Positions 1-11,033 of a stretch of 64,000 nucleotides of DNA are shown here, one piece after another; position 1 is the first letter of the stretch, and each line of letters starts with the position of its first letter. This DNA comes from Siphonodentalium dalli (Eukaryota; Mollusca; Scaphopoda; Gadilida; Siphonodentaliidae). Both the position numbers and the translations under genes were made by a program. The notes below the pieces were generated by a model. The model saw only the letters and a program-made list of their open reading frames with translations. It was not told the DNA's origin and made no database searches. The DNA lies in the NCBI GenBank assembly GCA_032622095.1, contig CP136061.1, forward strand, positions 88,652,983 through 88,716,982, written 5' to 3'.

Positions 1-240
1 GGCGGCCATCTTAGTTAAATGTGGTAATTTTTTCTGTCAAAGTGAAGCTTGTTATCATAGTATCACAACAGTAGAGAAATATTATATTTCCTACCATAAA
101 TTAACTACTAGCTATTAATCAAACTGATTCAGTGCCTACTCTGAAAGTTTTGATGGCGGCCATCTTGATGACGTCATAAATCCACCCAGTCGCGACCCCC
201 AGGTGTCTAACATTTGTTTTCTGGTGCCCGAGATATCAAG
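1..240. repeat. Dispersed-type sequence with GGCGGCCATCTT motif
   Basis: The motif GGCGGCCATCTT occurs at 1-12 and again at 155-166, the second time followed by GATGACGTCAT. Related 'atggccgcc/atggcggcc' phrases recur elsewhere in the window. No reading frame is credible here. I read it as part of a dispersed repeat whose left end lies outside the window. Confidence 0.3.
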
Positions 241-549
241 CAACATCATGAGCATAGTGGCTATATTTCTTCACAAAATGCACACGGGAGCCACAAAATG
301 GACATAAGAGCCTCTACCAGAACAGTTGTACTGAGAACTGAGATACGATGTTTCCGATAGTACTCAGAACATCGTGAAGCATTTATATAGTATATTGACC
401 GTTTCTATACTAAATGGATTCTTCGAGTCAGTTAAAACGTGTAAATCGGAATGACCTAGTATTCATTTGGAGGGATTTTAAGGTGATAAAAATGTGAGAA
501 AACCAAAACGACAGATAAATAAAAGTGCAGAAGGAGCCCTATTTATTGA

Positions 550-1480
550 GGGTAATGTTTAGATAATAAGTTCAGCAATTATCTGAACATTTCCTATATG
601 AAATAACAACTCGTCAATGATGCTTTAGTATAGAAAGGGTTAAACTTATTATCTGAACATTTCTTATGGGATAACTACTCACCAATGATGCTTTAGTATA
701 GAAGGGGTTAAACTTATTATTTGAACATTTCCTATGGAATAACTACTTATCAATGATGCTTTAGAATAGAAAGGGTTGAACATATTATTTGAACTTTTCC
801 TATGGGATAACTACTCATCAGTGATGCTTTAGTATAGAAGGGGTTATACTTCTTATCTGAACGTTTCCTATGGGATAACTGTTGATCAATGATGCTTTAT
901 TATAGACAGGGTTGAACTTATTATCTTAACATTTCCTTTGGGATAACCACTCGTCAATGATGATTTAGTGTAGAAGGGGTTAAACTTCTTATCTGAACGT
1001 TTCCTACGGGATAACAATTCATCACGTGTGCTTTAGTATAGACAGGGTGAACTTATTATCAACATTTCCTATGGAATAACTACTCATCAATGATGCTTTA
1101 GTATAGAAATAGTTAAACTTATTATCAGAACATTCCAATGTGGATAACAACTCGTCAATGAAGAGTTAGTATAGAAAGGGTTAAGCCTATTATCTGAACA
1201 TTTCCTATCGGATAACTACTCACCAAAGATGATGTAGTATAGAAGGGGGTTAAACTTATTATCTGAACATTTCCTATCGGATAACTACTCACTAATAATT
1301 ATTTAGTATAGAATGGTTGAACTTAATATCTTAACATTTCCTATGGGATAACTACTCACTAATGATGCTTTAGTATAGAATTGTTTAATAAGGTAACTAC
1401 TCACTAATGATTCTGTAATACATAATGGGTAAACAAGGTAACTACTCATCGGTGATGTTTTAGTATAGAAAGGATTAAAC
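550..1480. repeat. Tandem array, ~64-bp unit, about 14 copies
   Basis: Each unit contains CTGAACATTTCCTATGGGAT and then GATGCTTTAGTATAGAA with a GGGTTAAAC tail. The motif recurs about every 64 bases from 550 to 1,480. Units differ by point changes, and the last ones (1,380-1,480) are shortened. All frames contain frequent stops, so it is noncoding satellite or minisatellite DNA. Confidence 0.9.
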
Positions 1481-1490
1481 ACAGCTGAAG

Positions 1491-1700
1491 ACCATAGGGA
1501 GCCTCGCATAAATAAGAGAATGAATGCACTGGCTTATAGGCTCAATGTATAAATAGCGTTTGGCCAATGTATCCTCTTATATTCGCGGGTCTTCGTGTGC
1601 ATGGGAGACTCGCATATATAAGAGAATGCATTGACACAGTGTTTTCGAAAACTTTTAGGAAGCTCCAGTTATGGGAAGGGTTAAATTTAAATCAAAACAT
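1491..1700. repeat. Dispersed repeat, copy A (partner at 15,816-16,075)
   Basis: The block carries GGGAGCCTCGCATA, TAAGAGAATGCA and AGGAAGCTCCAGT followed by ATGGGAAGGGTTAAA. The same string of motifs in the same order occurs at 15,816-16,075. Within each copy the 'AAGAGAATGCA' phrase occurs in both orientations, so the unit is partly palindromic. No coding potential is seen. Confidence 0.75.
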
Positions 1701-1927
1701 CGTGACGTAATAATTATATAGTTATATTATATTAAAGTGATGTGAAACACTCTGGTAGGGTGATCAAATATAAATGAAGAACAATCTTGTTCAAATAGTA
1801 GTTTAACAGATATGATATCCAAATTGACAACAAACACACCGTCATTCTGATATATTAATTAAATGCAGTGACTCTCGATGGCGAAATTGTTTTCGTTAGT
1901 TTATCGCCGATAGATGCGTCCCGAATC

Positions 1928-2150
1928 GAGTAGTAAATATTTACAATTGAGCGTTGTTCAGACGATGTTTTCTATGGACTGGTACGGTCGATTTGCTTCA
2001 CATTTCGGCAATGTTGGTAGAATGCTACATTCCTCCAGTTGGCATAGTGCAAGGATACTAACTGATAAGTTACACGCACCAGAAGAAGTATATATACCTT
2101 TAAAGGGGCTCAATGAATTCGAACATCAATTTTATAAAGTATTTAAAACG
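1928..2150. repeat. Dispersed repeat, copy A (partner at 63,338-63,560)
   Basis: Starting at GTAAATATTTACAATTGAGC, this block aligns with 63,338 onward through CAGACGATGTTTTCTATG and ACGGTCGATTTG for about 200 bases, with scattered substitutions. A frame of 116 codons opens here but is not preserved in the partner copy, so I do not treat it as a gene. The block ends where the foldback element at 2,154 begins. Confidence 0.75.
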
Positions 2151-2153
2151 CTC

Positions 2154-2693
2154 TCACGGTGGAGAATCACGTGGTTTCGAGGTTGGTGGGTACCACGCAT
2201 TCAAAATTTGCAACCGCACATAAACCTAATATTCGAGGAACTGACACAAAACTTAGCAGTTTGACTGTTACGCGCATATGCTGGTTTTATTTTTGAAACA
2301 AGTTGATACCTTAATTGTTCCGAAATACTTAGTTGTTTTCTATAACATTCTGACCAAAGTTGCCAGTCGGAGGTGCGTGGAGTACACCAGTCTATACATC
2401 TTGGAGAACCCTTCGACTGACAACTTTGGTCAGAATGATATAGAGCAAACAAATATGAATTTGGATCTAAATTAGGTATCAGCTTGTTTGAAAATAGCAT
2501 CTGCTCGGAGCTGTCAAAATAATATGTAATATGTCATATCTTAGTTTATCAACTTTTTTCCTCGCGTCTGGTCGCGTTTTAGATCGCCTCGGCCATTTTG
2601 AATGTGTGATACTAATCAACTCGAAACCACGTGATTCCCCTCCGTGAAACCACGTGATTCCCCTCCGTGAAACCACGTGATTCCCCTCCGTGA
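2154..2693. mobile_element. Foldback MITE with triplicated right terminus
   Basis: The left arm (2,154-2,370) and right arm (2,420-2,645) are inverted copies of one another. The left starts CACGGTGGAGAATCACGTGG and the right ends CCACGTGATTCCCCTCCGTG. The centre pairs CATTCTGACCAAAGTTG (from about 2,345) with CAACTTTGGTCAGAATG (from about 2,421). At the right end the terminal 24 bases are repeated three times (2,620-2,693), each with a CACGTG core. No transposase is present, so this is a nonautonomous DNA element. I could not settle a target-site duplication. Confidence 0.7.
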
Positions 2694-3313
2694 AACTATC
2701 ATCAACAAGTGCACGCAAAAACGTATATTTTTTCAATATTAATAACTGTCCAATTGCGCACATCAAACCCATTACGTTTCAAATTCAATTCAATTTAATT
2801 ACTCTTCATCATGTTGGATATTACAGAGTATACGTGGATAGTCACAACATAATAATACACGATATAGTATTTAGTCTGCGATGCATGAGGTTTTTTGAGT
2901 GATTATTCTGTACAGGATAATACACAATATAGAGTGAAATTTTTAAATTCAACAATTATTTAATTCAACAACCCATTGTGGTGTCCTAACGTGTCCGGTT
3001 ATAACATGCCTCAGAGAGTATGAATAATGGCATAACCATTTTAATGAACAGTGAAAGGTGTTTTGTTCTCTTCCCATTTCCTGAGTTGAATAGTTCATTT
3101 AGTTTAATAATATTCGGTTTTTGGTAGAAGTATAGGGCTTTATAAATCTCTCTCATGGTATTCATCACCGAGTTCTAAATTACATAAAGTACACTTTCTG
3201 TCTGAGTAATCTGAACCTATTCAGGATCCAGATTCAACTGACAACTTACTTACTTACTTACAACCGATTTCCGACAGCACTCTGAAACATCGTGACGAAC
3301 ACTGTAAATCATG

Positions 3314-3351
3314 TATATATTACTTATTAAACACTGTGGTCATATCCGTCA
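3314..3351 (+). promoter_or_regulatory. Candidate TATA box and initiator
   Basis: TATATAT at 3,314-3,320 is followed 37 bases later by GTCAGATC, an initiator-like TCA+1 context near 3,351. It lies about 55 bases upstream of the signal-peptide ORF at 3,406. The TATA-to-start spacing is slightly longer than the usual ~30 bases. The call rests only on this arrangement and is tentative. Confidence 0.3.
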
Positions 3352-3405
3352 GATCCTCTTCGACGGTCGCTGGAGTAGCTGGAAAATATCATAACCGATA
3401 AAATC

Positions 3406-3442
3406 ATGCTTAAACTGTGTTTCATCGTATTGGTGGTACTTG
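3406..3442 (+). CDS. Candidate first coding exon: signal peptide
   Basis: An ATG at 3,406 opens MLKLCFIVLVVLG, a short basic start and a hydrophobic core typical of an animal secretion signal. It runs straight into a strong splice donor, G|GTGAGT, at 3,443. The exon is 37 coding bases, so it ends in phase 1, the phase most common after signal-peptide exons in secreted animal proteins. A TATA/initiator pair lies just upstream. I cannot identify the second exon; a 17-bp minisatellite occupies the next kilobase, so the gene could have a long intron or be dead. The mature protein is unknown. The hydrophobic stretch is only 13 residues, so chance is a real alternative. Confidence 0.35.
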
Positions 3443-3739
3443 GTGAGTAACTATTTCTAACAAAAGTATTAACTATTTAAATTATATCTATCTAAATTCT
3501 GTATACATTTCTCAGTAAGAGTCGTTGCTAGAGGGTCGCTTCTGTTGGGAGAGGGTGTCCACCAAAGAATGTTTAACTGCACCCCTTCAACCACACCCAA
3601 ATTCCCTTCAACCATACACAAATTCCCAATTTCAAAGTTTCCGTACAACATGACATAAATTCACTGCTGTGACCATTAGGTCAAAAAGAAATAAGGAAAT
3701 AAATACGACTGAAGAGTTTTTTTTTTGTCTGCTGATGGG

Positions 3740-4526
3740 TGTCACATAACATCACAGACGCTATAACACCACAGACGCTATAACATCATAGATGCTATAA
3801 CATCACAGATGCTATAACATCACAGACGATATAACATCACATATGCTATAACATCACAGACGCTGTAACACCACAGACGCTATAACATCATAACATCACA
3901 TACGCTATAACATCACAGACGCTATAACACCACAGACGCTGTCACATCACAGACGCTATAACATCATAACATCACAGACGCTATAACATCACAGACGCTA
4001 TAACATCACAGACGCTATAACATCATAACATCACAGACGCTATAACACCACAGACGTTATAACATCACAGACGCTATAACATCATAACATCACAGACGCT
4101 ATAACATCACAGACGCTATAACATCACAGACGCTATAACATCATAACATCACAGACGCTATAACATCACAGACGTTATAACATCACAGACGCTATAACAT
4201 CATAACATCACAGACGCTATAACATAACAGACGCTATAGCATCACAGACGCTATAACATCATAACATCACAGACGCTATAACATCATAACATCACAGACG
4301 CTATAACATCACATACGCTATAACATCACAGACGCTATAACATCATAACATCACAGACGATATAACATCATAACATCACAGACGCTATAACATCATAACA
4401 TCACAGACGCTATAACATCACAGACGCTATAACATCATAACATCACATACGCTATAACATCACAGACGCTATAACATCACAGACGCTATAACATCATAAC
4501 ATCACAGACGATATAACATCACAGGT
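3740..4526. repeat. 17-bp minisatellite (CATCACAGACGCTATAA)n
   Basis: About 45 units of CATCACAGACGCTATAA run from 3,740 to 4,526, interspersed with a shortened CATCATAA unit that creates a higher-order period. Variants include 'catacgct' and 'cagacgat'. All frames contain TAA stops. The final unit ends ATCACAG|GTGAGC, a splice-donor-like sequence. The direct-repeat units have no unique spacers, so this is not a CRISPR array. Confidence 0.95.
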
Positions 4527-7500
4527 GAGCAGTTTGAGTTATGCTTCATTTTGGTATCCACGCGATTCCACAAAACATCAGGCTCATGCAATATACGCTT
4601 CCTTGTTGTATAGATCACATATCTAGTATTTCATGGTGTTAATAATATATATGTAGTTATATAAAATATAGTCATTCCCTGACAACTCATGCAAACACTC
4701 ATTTTATTAACCCATCTTGGCGAGTTCAGTGGAGACCGATGGCGATTCCTGCAGTTACTTGTCTGTTTCCACTGAACTCATTTTTTTTATTCACGTATTT
4801 TTGATGAGATGACAAACTGCGAGATGGGATGAAATGCGGAAGAGAATGAGAATCTGCGGAACAAGATTTGAAATAAAACCGCTCGTTCTTAATGCTATTT
4901 TATGTCACAATTCAAAGAGTAGTGGAAATATTTGGAGAACAAAATACATTCCCTGTATAACAAATACATTTCCCTGTAGAACAAATACATTTCCTACATT
5001 TTTATACATGATACCCCCATTATATTAATACATGTAGTTGTTCGAGTTTCGCAGTAGAGCGAAAAACATTTGTCTTGTACGATACGGATTAATAAATGGT
5101 GGGGCAAGTAGAGTTTTTTATCGAACACGTGACAGTGATGGCCAATCAGAGATGAGTTTCTGGTTATGCGTGTCACATGTTCTGGGCGGGTCAGCAGGTC
5201 CCCAGCACAAAAAATCACCCCGCCCCAACAAAACTTAATCCTATAGAAAGGTATCCAACTTGGCCGGGGCTAATTTGTTATATTTTATTTTAGTCCACAA
5301 ACAGGTTCAAAATACGCTAAAAATATTTGTTTGTTACATAAATGCCTGATATATAGGTAGAAATATATTTTATTACTCTTCAATTTGATTATCCCGTGTA
5401 CAAATTGGTTCAGAAAAACTCCGGTTATGAGCACAGGTCTGACACAACCGGCTGTTAAAATCACTTGTTCGAGATGGTGTCCGCTAAATTGGGTCAGAGA
5501 GTTTGATTTTTACACCGAGTTGTTCAAATTGTGAAATTGGTAAAAGGTTTCAAGCTCTACTTTTATTCTTTCTAAAATCAGATGACACAACAAGAGCATA
5601 TCCAACAAAATAAAGATTTCTGGAGCATCAGATTTGGCCCACAAATAATTGTTGATAAATCTAGAGATTCCAAAGCATTTATCATTTTATGATTTTATTT
5701 TCTCTACAAATCATAACATTCACATGAAATTCAGATTTGTGTTACAACATGAACAAATTGTGTACAGAATGACAAATTTAGTTGGAAACAATAATGAATT
5801 CAAACTACTTATGTTGTTCATATTTCAAATGCTCAAATCGTGGAAACAATAAAAAATAGTTGAATTTCAGTTTTAATCGAATATCTTGAACATGGGATAG
5901 CATCTGAACTAAAACTTTCCATTTTAGTATGTCCACAAGTCCAGAGAATATAGCCATATAGAACATAGTGACATTTTCTTCTAATGTGATGAAACAAAAC
6001 AAACGAAAAGTACCATTGGCATGTTAGAATAAAGCGCTTTTTGCCAAAATGTTTTGAATAATTATCGAATTTGGCTCTTCTTCACAGGTGGTTGCTTTCA
6101 AATATATCATTTTCTATAAACGATAGGATATCCATCTAGTATGAACTTTGCAAAATTGCTCTCTGACAGCCATTTTGGATCTCAAAAGGGTGGGAGATTT
6201 ACCATAAAATTTACTGACCTGAATAATATTCAGTCACTAACCATTCCATTACCAATATCTGAAGTTATAGTCTAGTCGATTTAGCCAATTTCGTACCCAA
6301 ACCCGGAAGAAATTGTGTCATTCGACGCGGGGAACATGAAATGAAATCACTGTCAAAATGGCCGCAACTCCAAGACATGCCACGGCGATATCTTTTTATG
6401 TACATAGATCACTAAAACATATCAATCTGAATAATATATCGGTCGCTGCAACCCAAGAAACACCCAATGATTTACATCTTTAAAGTTTGGGTTTTCTGCT
6501 TCGAATACCTTCAAACGTTGGGCTAAACAAATCAATTTCGGTCATGCAACAGGCGAAGAAATGTTATACCAAACAGTGCGTTGCAATTTAAATCGGCTTA
6601 TTGATTAATTATTGAATTTAACGCAGAAACCTAAGTGGATATCCTTACGGTATAAATACTTGCTACATTTCCGGGATTTTAACACTTTCCATGATAACAT
6701 ACCACACGCATATGCCGAAATGCTTATTATACTAACCTCATCAATAAATTAGCACTCATCTCACCATATCAAACTGAAGCTACTTAGTGAATTTTATGTA
6801 AACCAATTGAAACCCGCTACCAAGCCCGTTTCTTATCAGACTATTTTGTTCAAATTCCTTCAGTCCGCACTTTACAACTCGAAAATGCTACCACGCAATG
6901 CCCAGACACAGATTTATTCACTCATGTGGTCAAAGTATGACATTGGAGCATTGACATGTATGTTTACAAATAGTAATACATAAATTGTACGCATGCCCAA
7001 TATTAGTTTGCAGAATATTTTTGTTTGATAATATCTTACCAAATACCCACATATTTGTGCTGAATATCAGGTTATCAGCATTTAAATCTGTTATTTGAGA
7101 GTTGCCCATTCACTCACTGTTGTGTACACCAGACATATGTAACAGAAGGGATAAACAAGTTGGCGCGGTTGCAGAAAACGTAGTACCGTTCGTGTATATG
7201 TGCCTTTGGTGAATATAACTAAATATAATGTCCAGGTTAGTCAGTCTCTGCCATAGAGTGTGCAGGCATTTTTTTTACCAGTTTATAATATATTGAAATA
7301 GTCGATTGGTACTACTTTGATAGTGTTTTGATAAATTGCGTGCATAGTATACCACCATTCAATCTTGTGGTAAAATCTAAATATTCGTGTGTCATCACTT
7401 GATCTGAGCCAGTTTAACTAAATTTGTGAGAAACGGACACTACACATTTTACCCAGTAGTATATGTTTATATTTCTCATATCGTTCTTTGGCAGTGAATT

Positions 7501-7750
7501 TTGAAAGTTATCATGTTGTATAAATCAAAATAAATGATGATCTGCCACATTCGTGGGAATGATCTCAGCAGATATACTAATGCTTCTAGAAATTGTCACA
7601 TAATTAATAATTCCATGTTGAATCCAATAAAACTGTGTAATTACACATCTATTGCACGATTCTAGCTAGAGGAAACAGCATAACTAAAATCGTGTTGTTT
7701 CTTGACTTCTGGGCGCCAAAATATCCAGATTTAATGGCTGTGTGAACCCT
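4527..7750. other. No gene recognised
   Basis: This stretch is AT-rich and has only short unrelated frames. It holds the left half (6,270-6,345) of a short inverted repeat pair with 8,205-8,290. I see no domain motifs, no tRNA and no convincing exon. It could be intergenic or intronic. Confidence 0.5.
6270..6345. repeat. Inverted dispersed repeat, left half (partner 8,205-8,290)
   Basis: The phrase CCCGGAAGAAATTGT followed by GTGTCATTC is present here. Its reverse complement is at 8,205-8,290, together with the neighbouring TCGATTTAG phrase. Similarity fades within about 80 bases on either side. It is probably two remnants of one repeat family in opposite orientation. Confidence 0.45.
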
Positions 7751-7756
7751 ACTTTC

Positions 7757-7760
7757 GCTT

Positions 7761-7794
<34 letters not shown>

Positions 7795-7885
7795 GCTATC
7801 TCGCTCCCCCTCTATCTCACTCGCTCTCTCTCTCTCTCTCTCTTGCTCTCTAGCTCTATCTCTCTCTCTTTCTCTCTCGCTCTTG
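7757..7885. repeat. CT-rich microsatellite
   Basis: Long runs of CTCTCT are interrupted by AGCTATCTCG and CCCCCTCTAT. This is simple sequence with no coding potential. Confidence 0.95.
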
Positions 7886-9440
7886 AGATAAATCATAGAG
7901 ATAATTCGTGTGTCTCTGATTAGAAGTTTGCTCTTGTATGACTAGCTAATCAATTTGAAACGTAAATGTCATTCGATTTGGCCAATTTTGGAGGCCATTT
8001 TGGGACAGACATTCTACGTATGGCTTACAACTATGCATTGTTTGTGTACCTTTCAATGTATTACTAATTTAGTACTAAATGGCGCACCTACCGCAGACAT
8101 TCAGGTTTTTCCGATACCGACGGCCATCATGGACGCAATGTTGAATTTTGAATTTCCCCCAAGATGGATTTTGTTGGATTTTTGATATATTATTTGTGCA
8201 GTAATTGCCACGTTGAATGACACTAGAATCGTTCAGTAACAATTTCTTCCGGGTCCGATACTAAATCGACCAGACCATTACCAAATTTGCTCCTGCCAAG
8301 ACTTATAGTGTTGAGCTTAAATAGACAATCGGGATAATGTCGCGATAGTCTCTGGATACAAATTAGCAATGCCAAGTCTGTGTTAATTGGTGACAAACAA
8401 TAATTATTGCTGGTATACCAGGTAAAAAGATTTTGCAGGTTAGGTTGACATTGTGTAGATCAAGACAGCGTGCAGACCGGTGAGACCAACTCTGTTAACG
8501 GGTGGCCAGTAGAAATGCTGAGACCAGGCCCTCATGTTATTGTGACCGACATAGATCGAGATCAAGTCTATATTTAGATTGAAAACATGGCTATGACGTA
8601 ACTCCTTTGTTCATCGAATCCAGTTTATAGGATAATGGATGGTTATTGTCGAGATCGTACATTATTTTTCAAACAACGATTCACTATTTTAATATTGGAC
8701 GCTCAATATCCAATTTAATGAACGGTTATTTTGCTGCGGACGATTTAATTTTATATGACATGCATGTATGATACCATAATGTATGCACGTAGCTATCTAT
8801 AGACAACTGTTGTCAAGTATAATATCGCTCTGATTGATTGCTATAACATGACAGGACAGACAGGTTGGTGTGAAATGGGGGGGGGGGCGTACAACTTTAA
8901 ATTACAGGCATATCGTTTCATGAATATGCATTGAATTTGCAACTATTAAAATTCCTCGAATCTGATTCCGTTCCCGTGTGGCATGTTGTAGCACCACTCA
9001 TGATAAAATGTTAAATATATATAGTAATTTACATGTAAATGTAGTCCTTCGATCTTCAGTATTACCCGCGATCTCAAACTACAAGATCGCCAAATATCCG
9101 ATTTTGCACACCGCTCGCACCAATCTGCCATTCAATGTATAATTCTCCGCAAAATCAGAAATATGCCGCATAAATAATTTAATACAAATGCCGAAATATG
9201 AGGGCAAAACTCCCGATGATATTCGTAAATCTATCGCAGAAGGAGCTCATGGTCGATACGTAGTGTTCATTCAACGGTCGGAAACGCAATGGGGTTAAGA
9301 TGTCACGCCATCTGTGCAGCCAATGAGCGAGCGGATAGGGCCGAGCACATGGTACAACTCAGGTGTCTTGACCCAATTTCGGGTTAATCCATTCTGATAA
9401 GAGGTGATGCATCCAACAAATGGACTCGGCCATGTTTTAA
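7886..9440. other. No gene recognised
   Basis: The stretch contains the right half of the 6.3/8.2-kb inverted pair (8,205-8,290) and a G homopolymer at 8,877-8,887. Short frames here show no domain signatures. Confidence 0.45.
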
Positions 9441-9458
9441 GTCAGATATAGCTCCAAA

Positions 9459-9533
9459 CTGTACATTATTTCAGCGAATGGAACGATCTCGACCTACGGT
9501 CTCGATTGATCCATTCCCTGAAATAATGTACAG
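9459..9533. repeat. 75-bp hairpin (inverted repeat)
   Basis: CTGTACATTATTTCAGCGAA at 9,459 pairs with its near reverse complement, which ends TGAAATAATGTACAG at 9,533. The arms are about 30 bases with two or three mismatches and a short loop. It is probably a small MITE or a MITE terminus relic. Confidence 0.65.
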
Positions 9534-9734
9534 TTTTCAGCCATTATCATATACGTATTAAGTAGTGCTTCCCTTGTGCTCTTAGTAAAACTAACAATAC
9601 AAACTGACACCATTTTAACATTATAACACGGGCTCCGTTCCTTCTTTCAGCGCACACACGACTCGCACAGCAACAACAAAAACATCAAAGGGACACATCG
9701 GGACTCCCCCATGCACCATATTAAAGCTCGCGGG

Positions 9735-9805
9735 ATCTTCCCCTAACAACTCAATTCAAATCAATTCAATTCAAGATATAACATTTAATTCAATTCAATT
9801 CAACC
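9735..9805. repeat. ATTCA/ATTCAA short tandem repeats
   Basis: Repeated ATTCAATTCAA units flank a short unique stretch. This is simple low-complexity sequence. Confidence 0.7.
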
Positions 9806-10071
9806 TTTGCCGTGTCCAGACATGACGTTTTTTTTATTTTATTTTTTATGTACAATACCTTCAAACAACAAACCGTGGGATGAAGGAGAAGATCACTCGA
9901 TGTTATCTTACATCTCGGGCGCTCCGCGCCCATCTACTACCCTTACCTCTTAGTAAAACGAGGAAACTGGCAGCGGCTCAAGTATACAACCAAATAAAGA
10001 ATATCATCGTGGTATAGCTCGCACTTTGACTGTCTGTGTGACCCGCCGTCATGAACTGGTCGCCTTTAATG

Positions 10072-10598
10072 CAGGGTTCACGCTGTTACTGGCCAATTCT
10101 TTTCGAAAATGGCCAAAAAATATTTCATTAAGCCAGTGTTTTTTACCCCAAAAACGGAAATCTAATTCAAAAACCTAAATTGATTTTGTAACGGGAGCGA
10201 CATTGGAATCAAATTTATAGTATGATCATCTGCTAATTGATTTGATGATACAGATTAATGGGTAACAATAGGCACTCATGGCTGCGCACTATCAAACAAT
10301 GTCATAACACAGTAATGCGGATAACAATAATGAATCCAGCGTCTGTTATAAGGCTGAAGGGTAGATGGTGGGTAGTGGTATATTGTCAAGTAACAATGGT
10401 GGGATTAAATAATTCTAGACACCGTATTTGAAGGTACGAACATACTTATATAAAACGTTAAATGTTAAATAAAACAATAATATTCATTAATAGTGAAACC
10501 AGAAAATGAGGATTTAATTTAGCCAAAGGTTTTTTTATTTGACAAAAACAATCAAAATTGGCCAAAACAAAAGACTTTTCTGCCTAGAGTGACATCTG
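10072..10598. mobile_element. Possible hAT-like nonautonomous element
   Basis: The left end CAGGGTTCACGCTG (10,072) resembles hAT termini that begin CAG. The right end read inward is CAGATGTCACTC. Subterminal TGGCCAA motifs occur near both ends. The flanks CTTTAATG and CCTTTATG are similar but not identical, as expected of an old 8-bp duplication. No transposase is seen. The terminal inverted repeats are poorly conserved, so confidence is modest. Confidence 0.35.
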
Positions 10599-10617
10599 CC
10601 TTTATGGCATGCTGACA

Positions 10618-10943
10618 TTAGATCGCTCGGCTAGTTGGTACCCCTGTTGTACGTTGTAGCATCCCTTTATATAAGTGTTCATGAAATATAACTTTCATGT
10701 CACTTATACAAATTCCAGCAAAGAGCGCCACACATAATGCAATGATCGGTGAGCTGATCAGTATTCCAAACATGCTTCCATCATAGCGGCTGATCTTCGT
10801 GTCTGTATACCGCCGAGTCTTGGTGGGATCTATCTTCAGACTTCCGGTTATGTCCTCCGCCCTATTATGTAACCCAGTCATGTCGATCACAGTGTCACTC
10901 ACGCAGCGACACCTGGTGTATATAGAGTGGAATGTGTTGCTTC
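10618..10943 (-). CDS. Candidate terminal exon, single-pass membrane protein
   Basis: On the minus strand an acceptor (a pyrimidine-containing tract ending TTCCAG) at 10,944-10,949 precedes an open frame of 107 codons. The frame begins with the last two bases of a split codon (phase 1) and ends TAA at 10,618. The product starts SNTFHSIYTRCRCVSDTVID. It has a charged middle and then one membrane-spanning segment, FGILISSPIIALCVALFAGI. A short tail with basic residues follows. This layout, ectodomain end then helix then short cytoplasmic tail, is what the last exon of a type I receptor or adhesion protein looks like. A TTTATT (AATAAA on the minus strand) lies about 80 bases downstream. I recognise no family. 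Upstream exons would lie beyond 10,950, but the long-TIR element begins at 11,034 and may have separated or destroyed them. A chance frame is the alternative. Confidence 0.4.
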
Positions 10944-11033
10944 CTGGAATTGATATAAGGGTATACACTCTTATAACAAAAGTGTATAAATTATATACAA
11001 TATGTTTAAATTTTTTATCTTAATACTCTAGTA

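Noticed and set aside
1914..2264. 116-codon plus-strand frame as a gene
   Set aside because: It spans a dispersed repeat and the first arm of a MITE, and the copy at 63,338 does not preserve the frame.
3740..4526. CRISPR array
   Set aside because: Units are contiguous direct repeats with no unique spacers, in a eukaryotic context with no cas genes.
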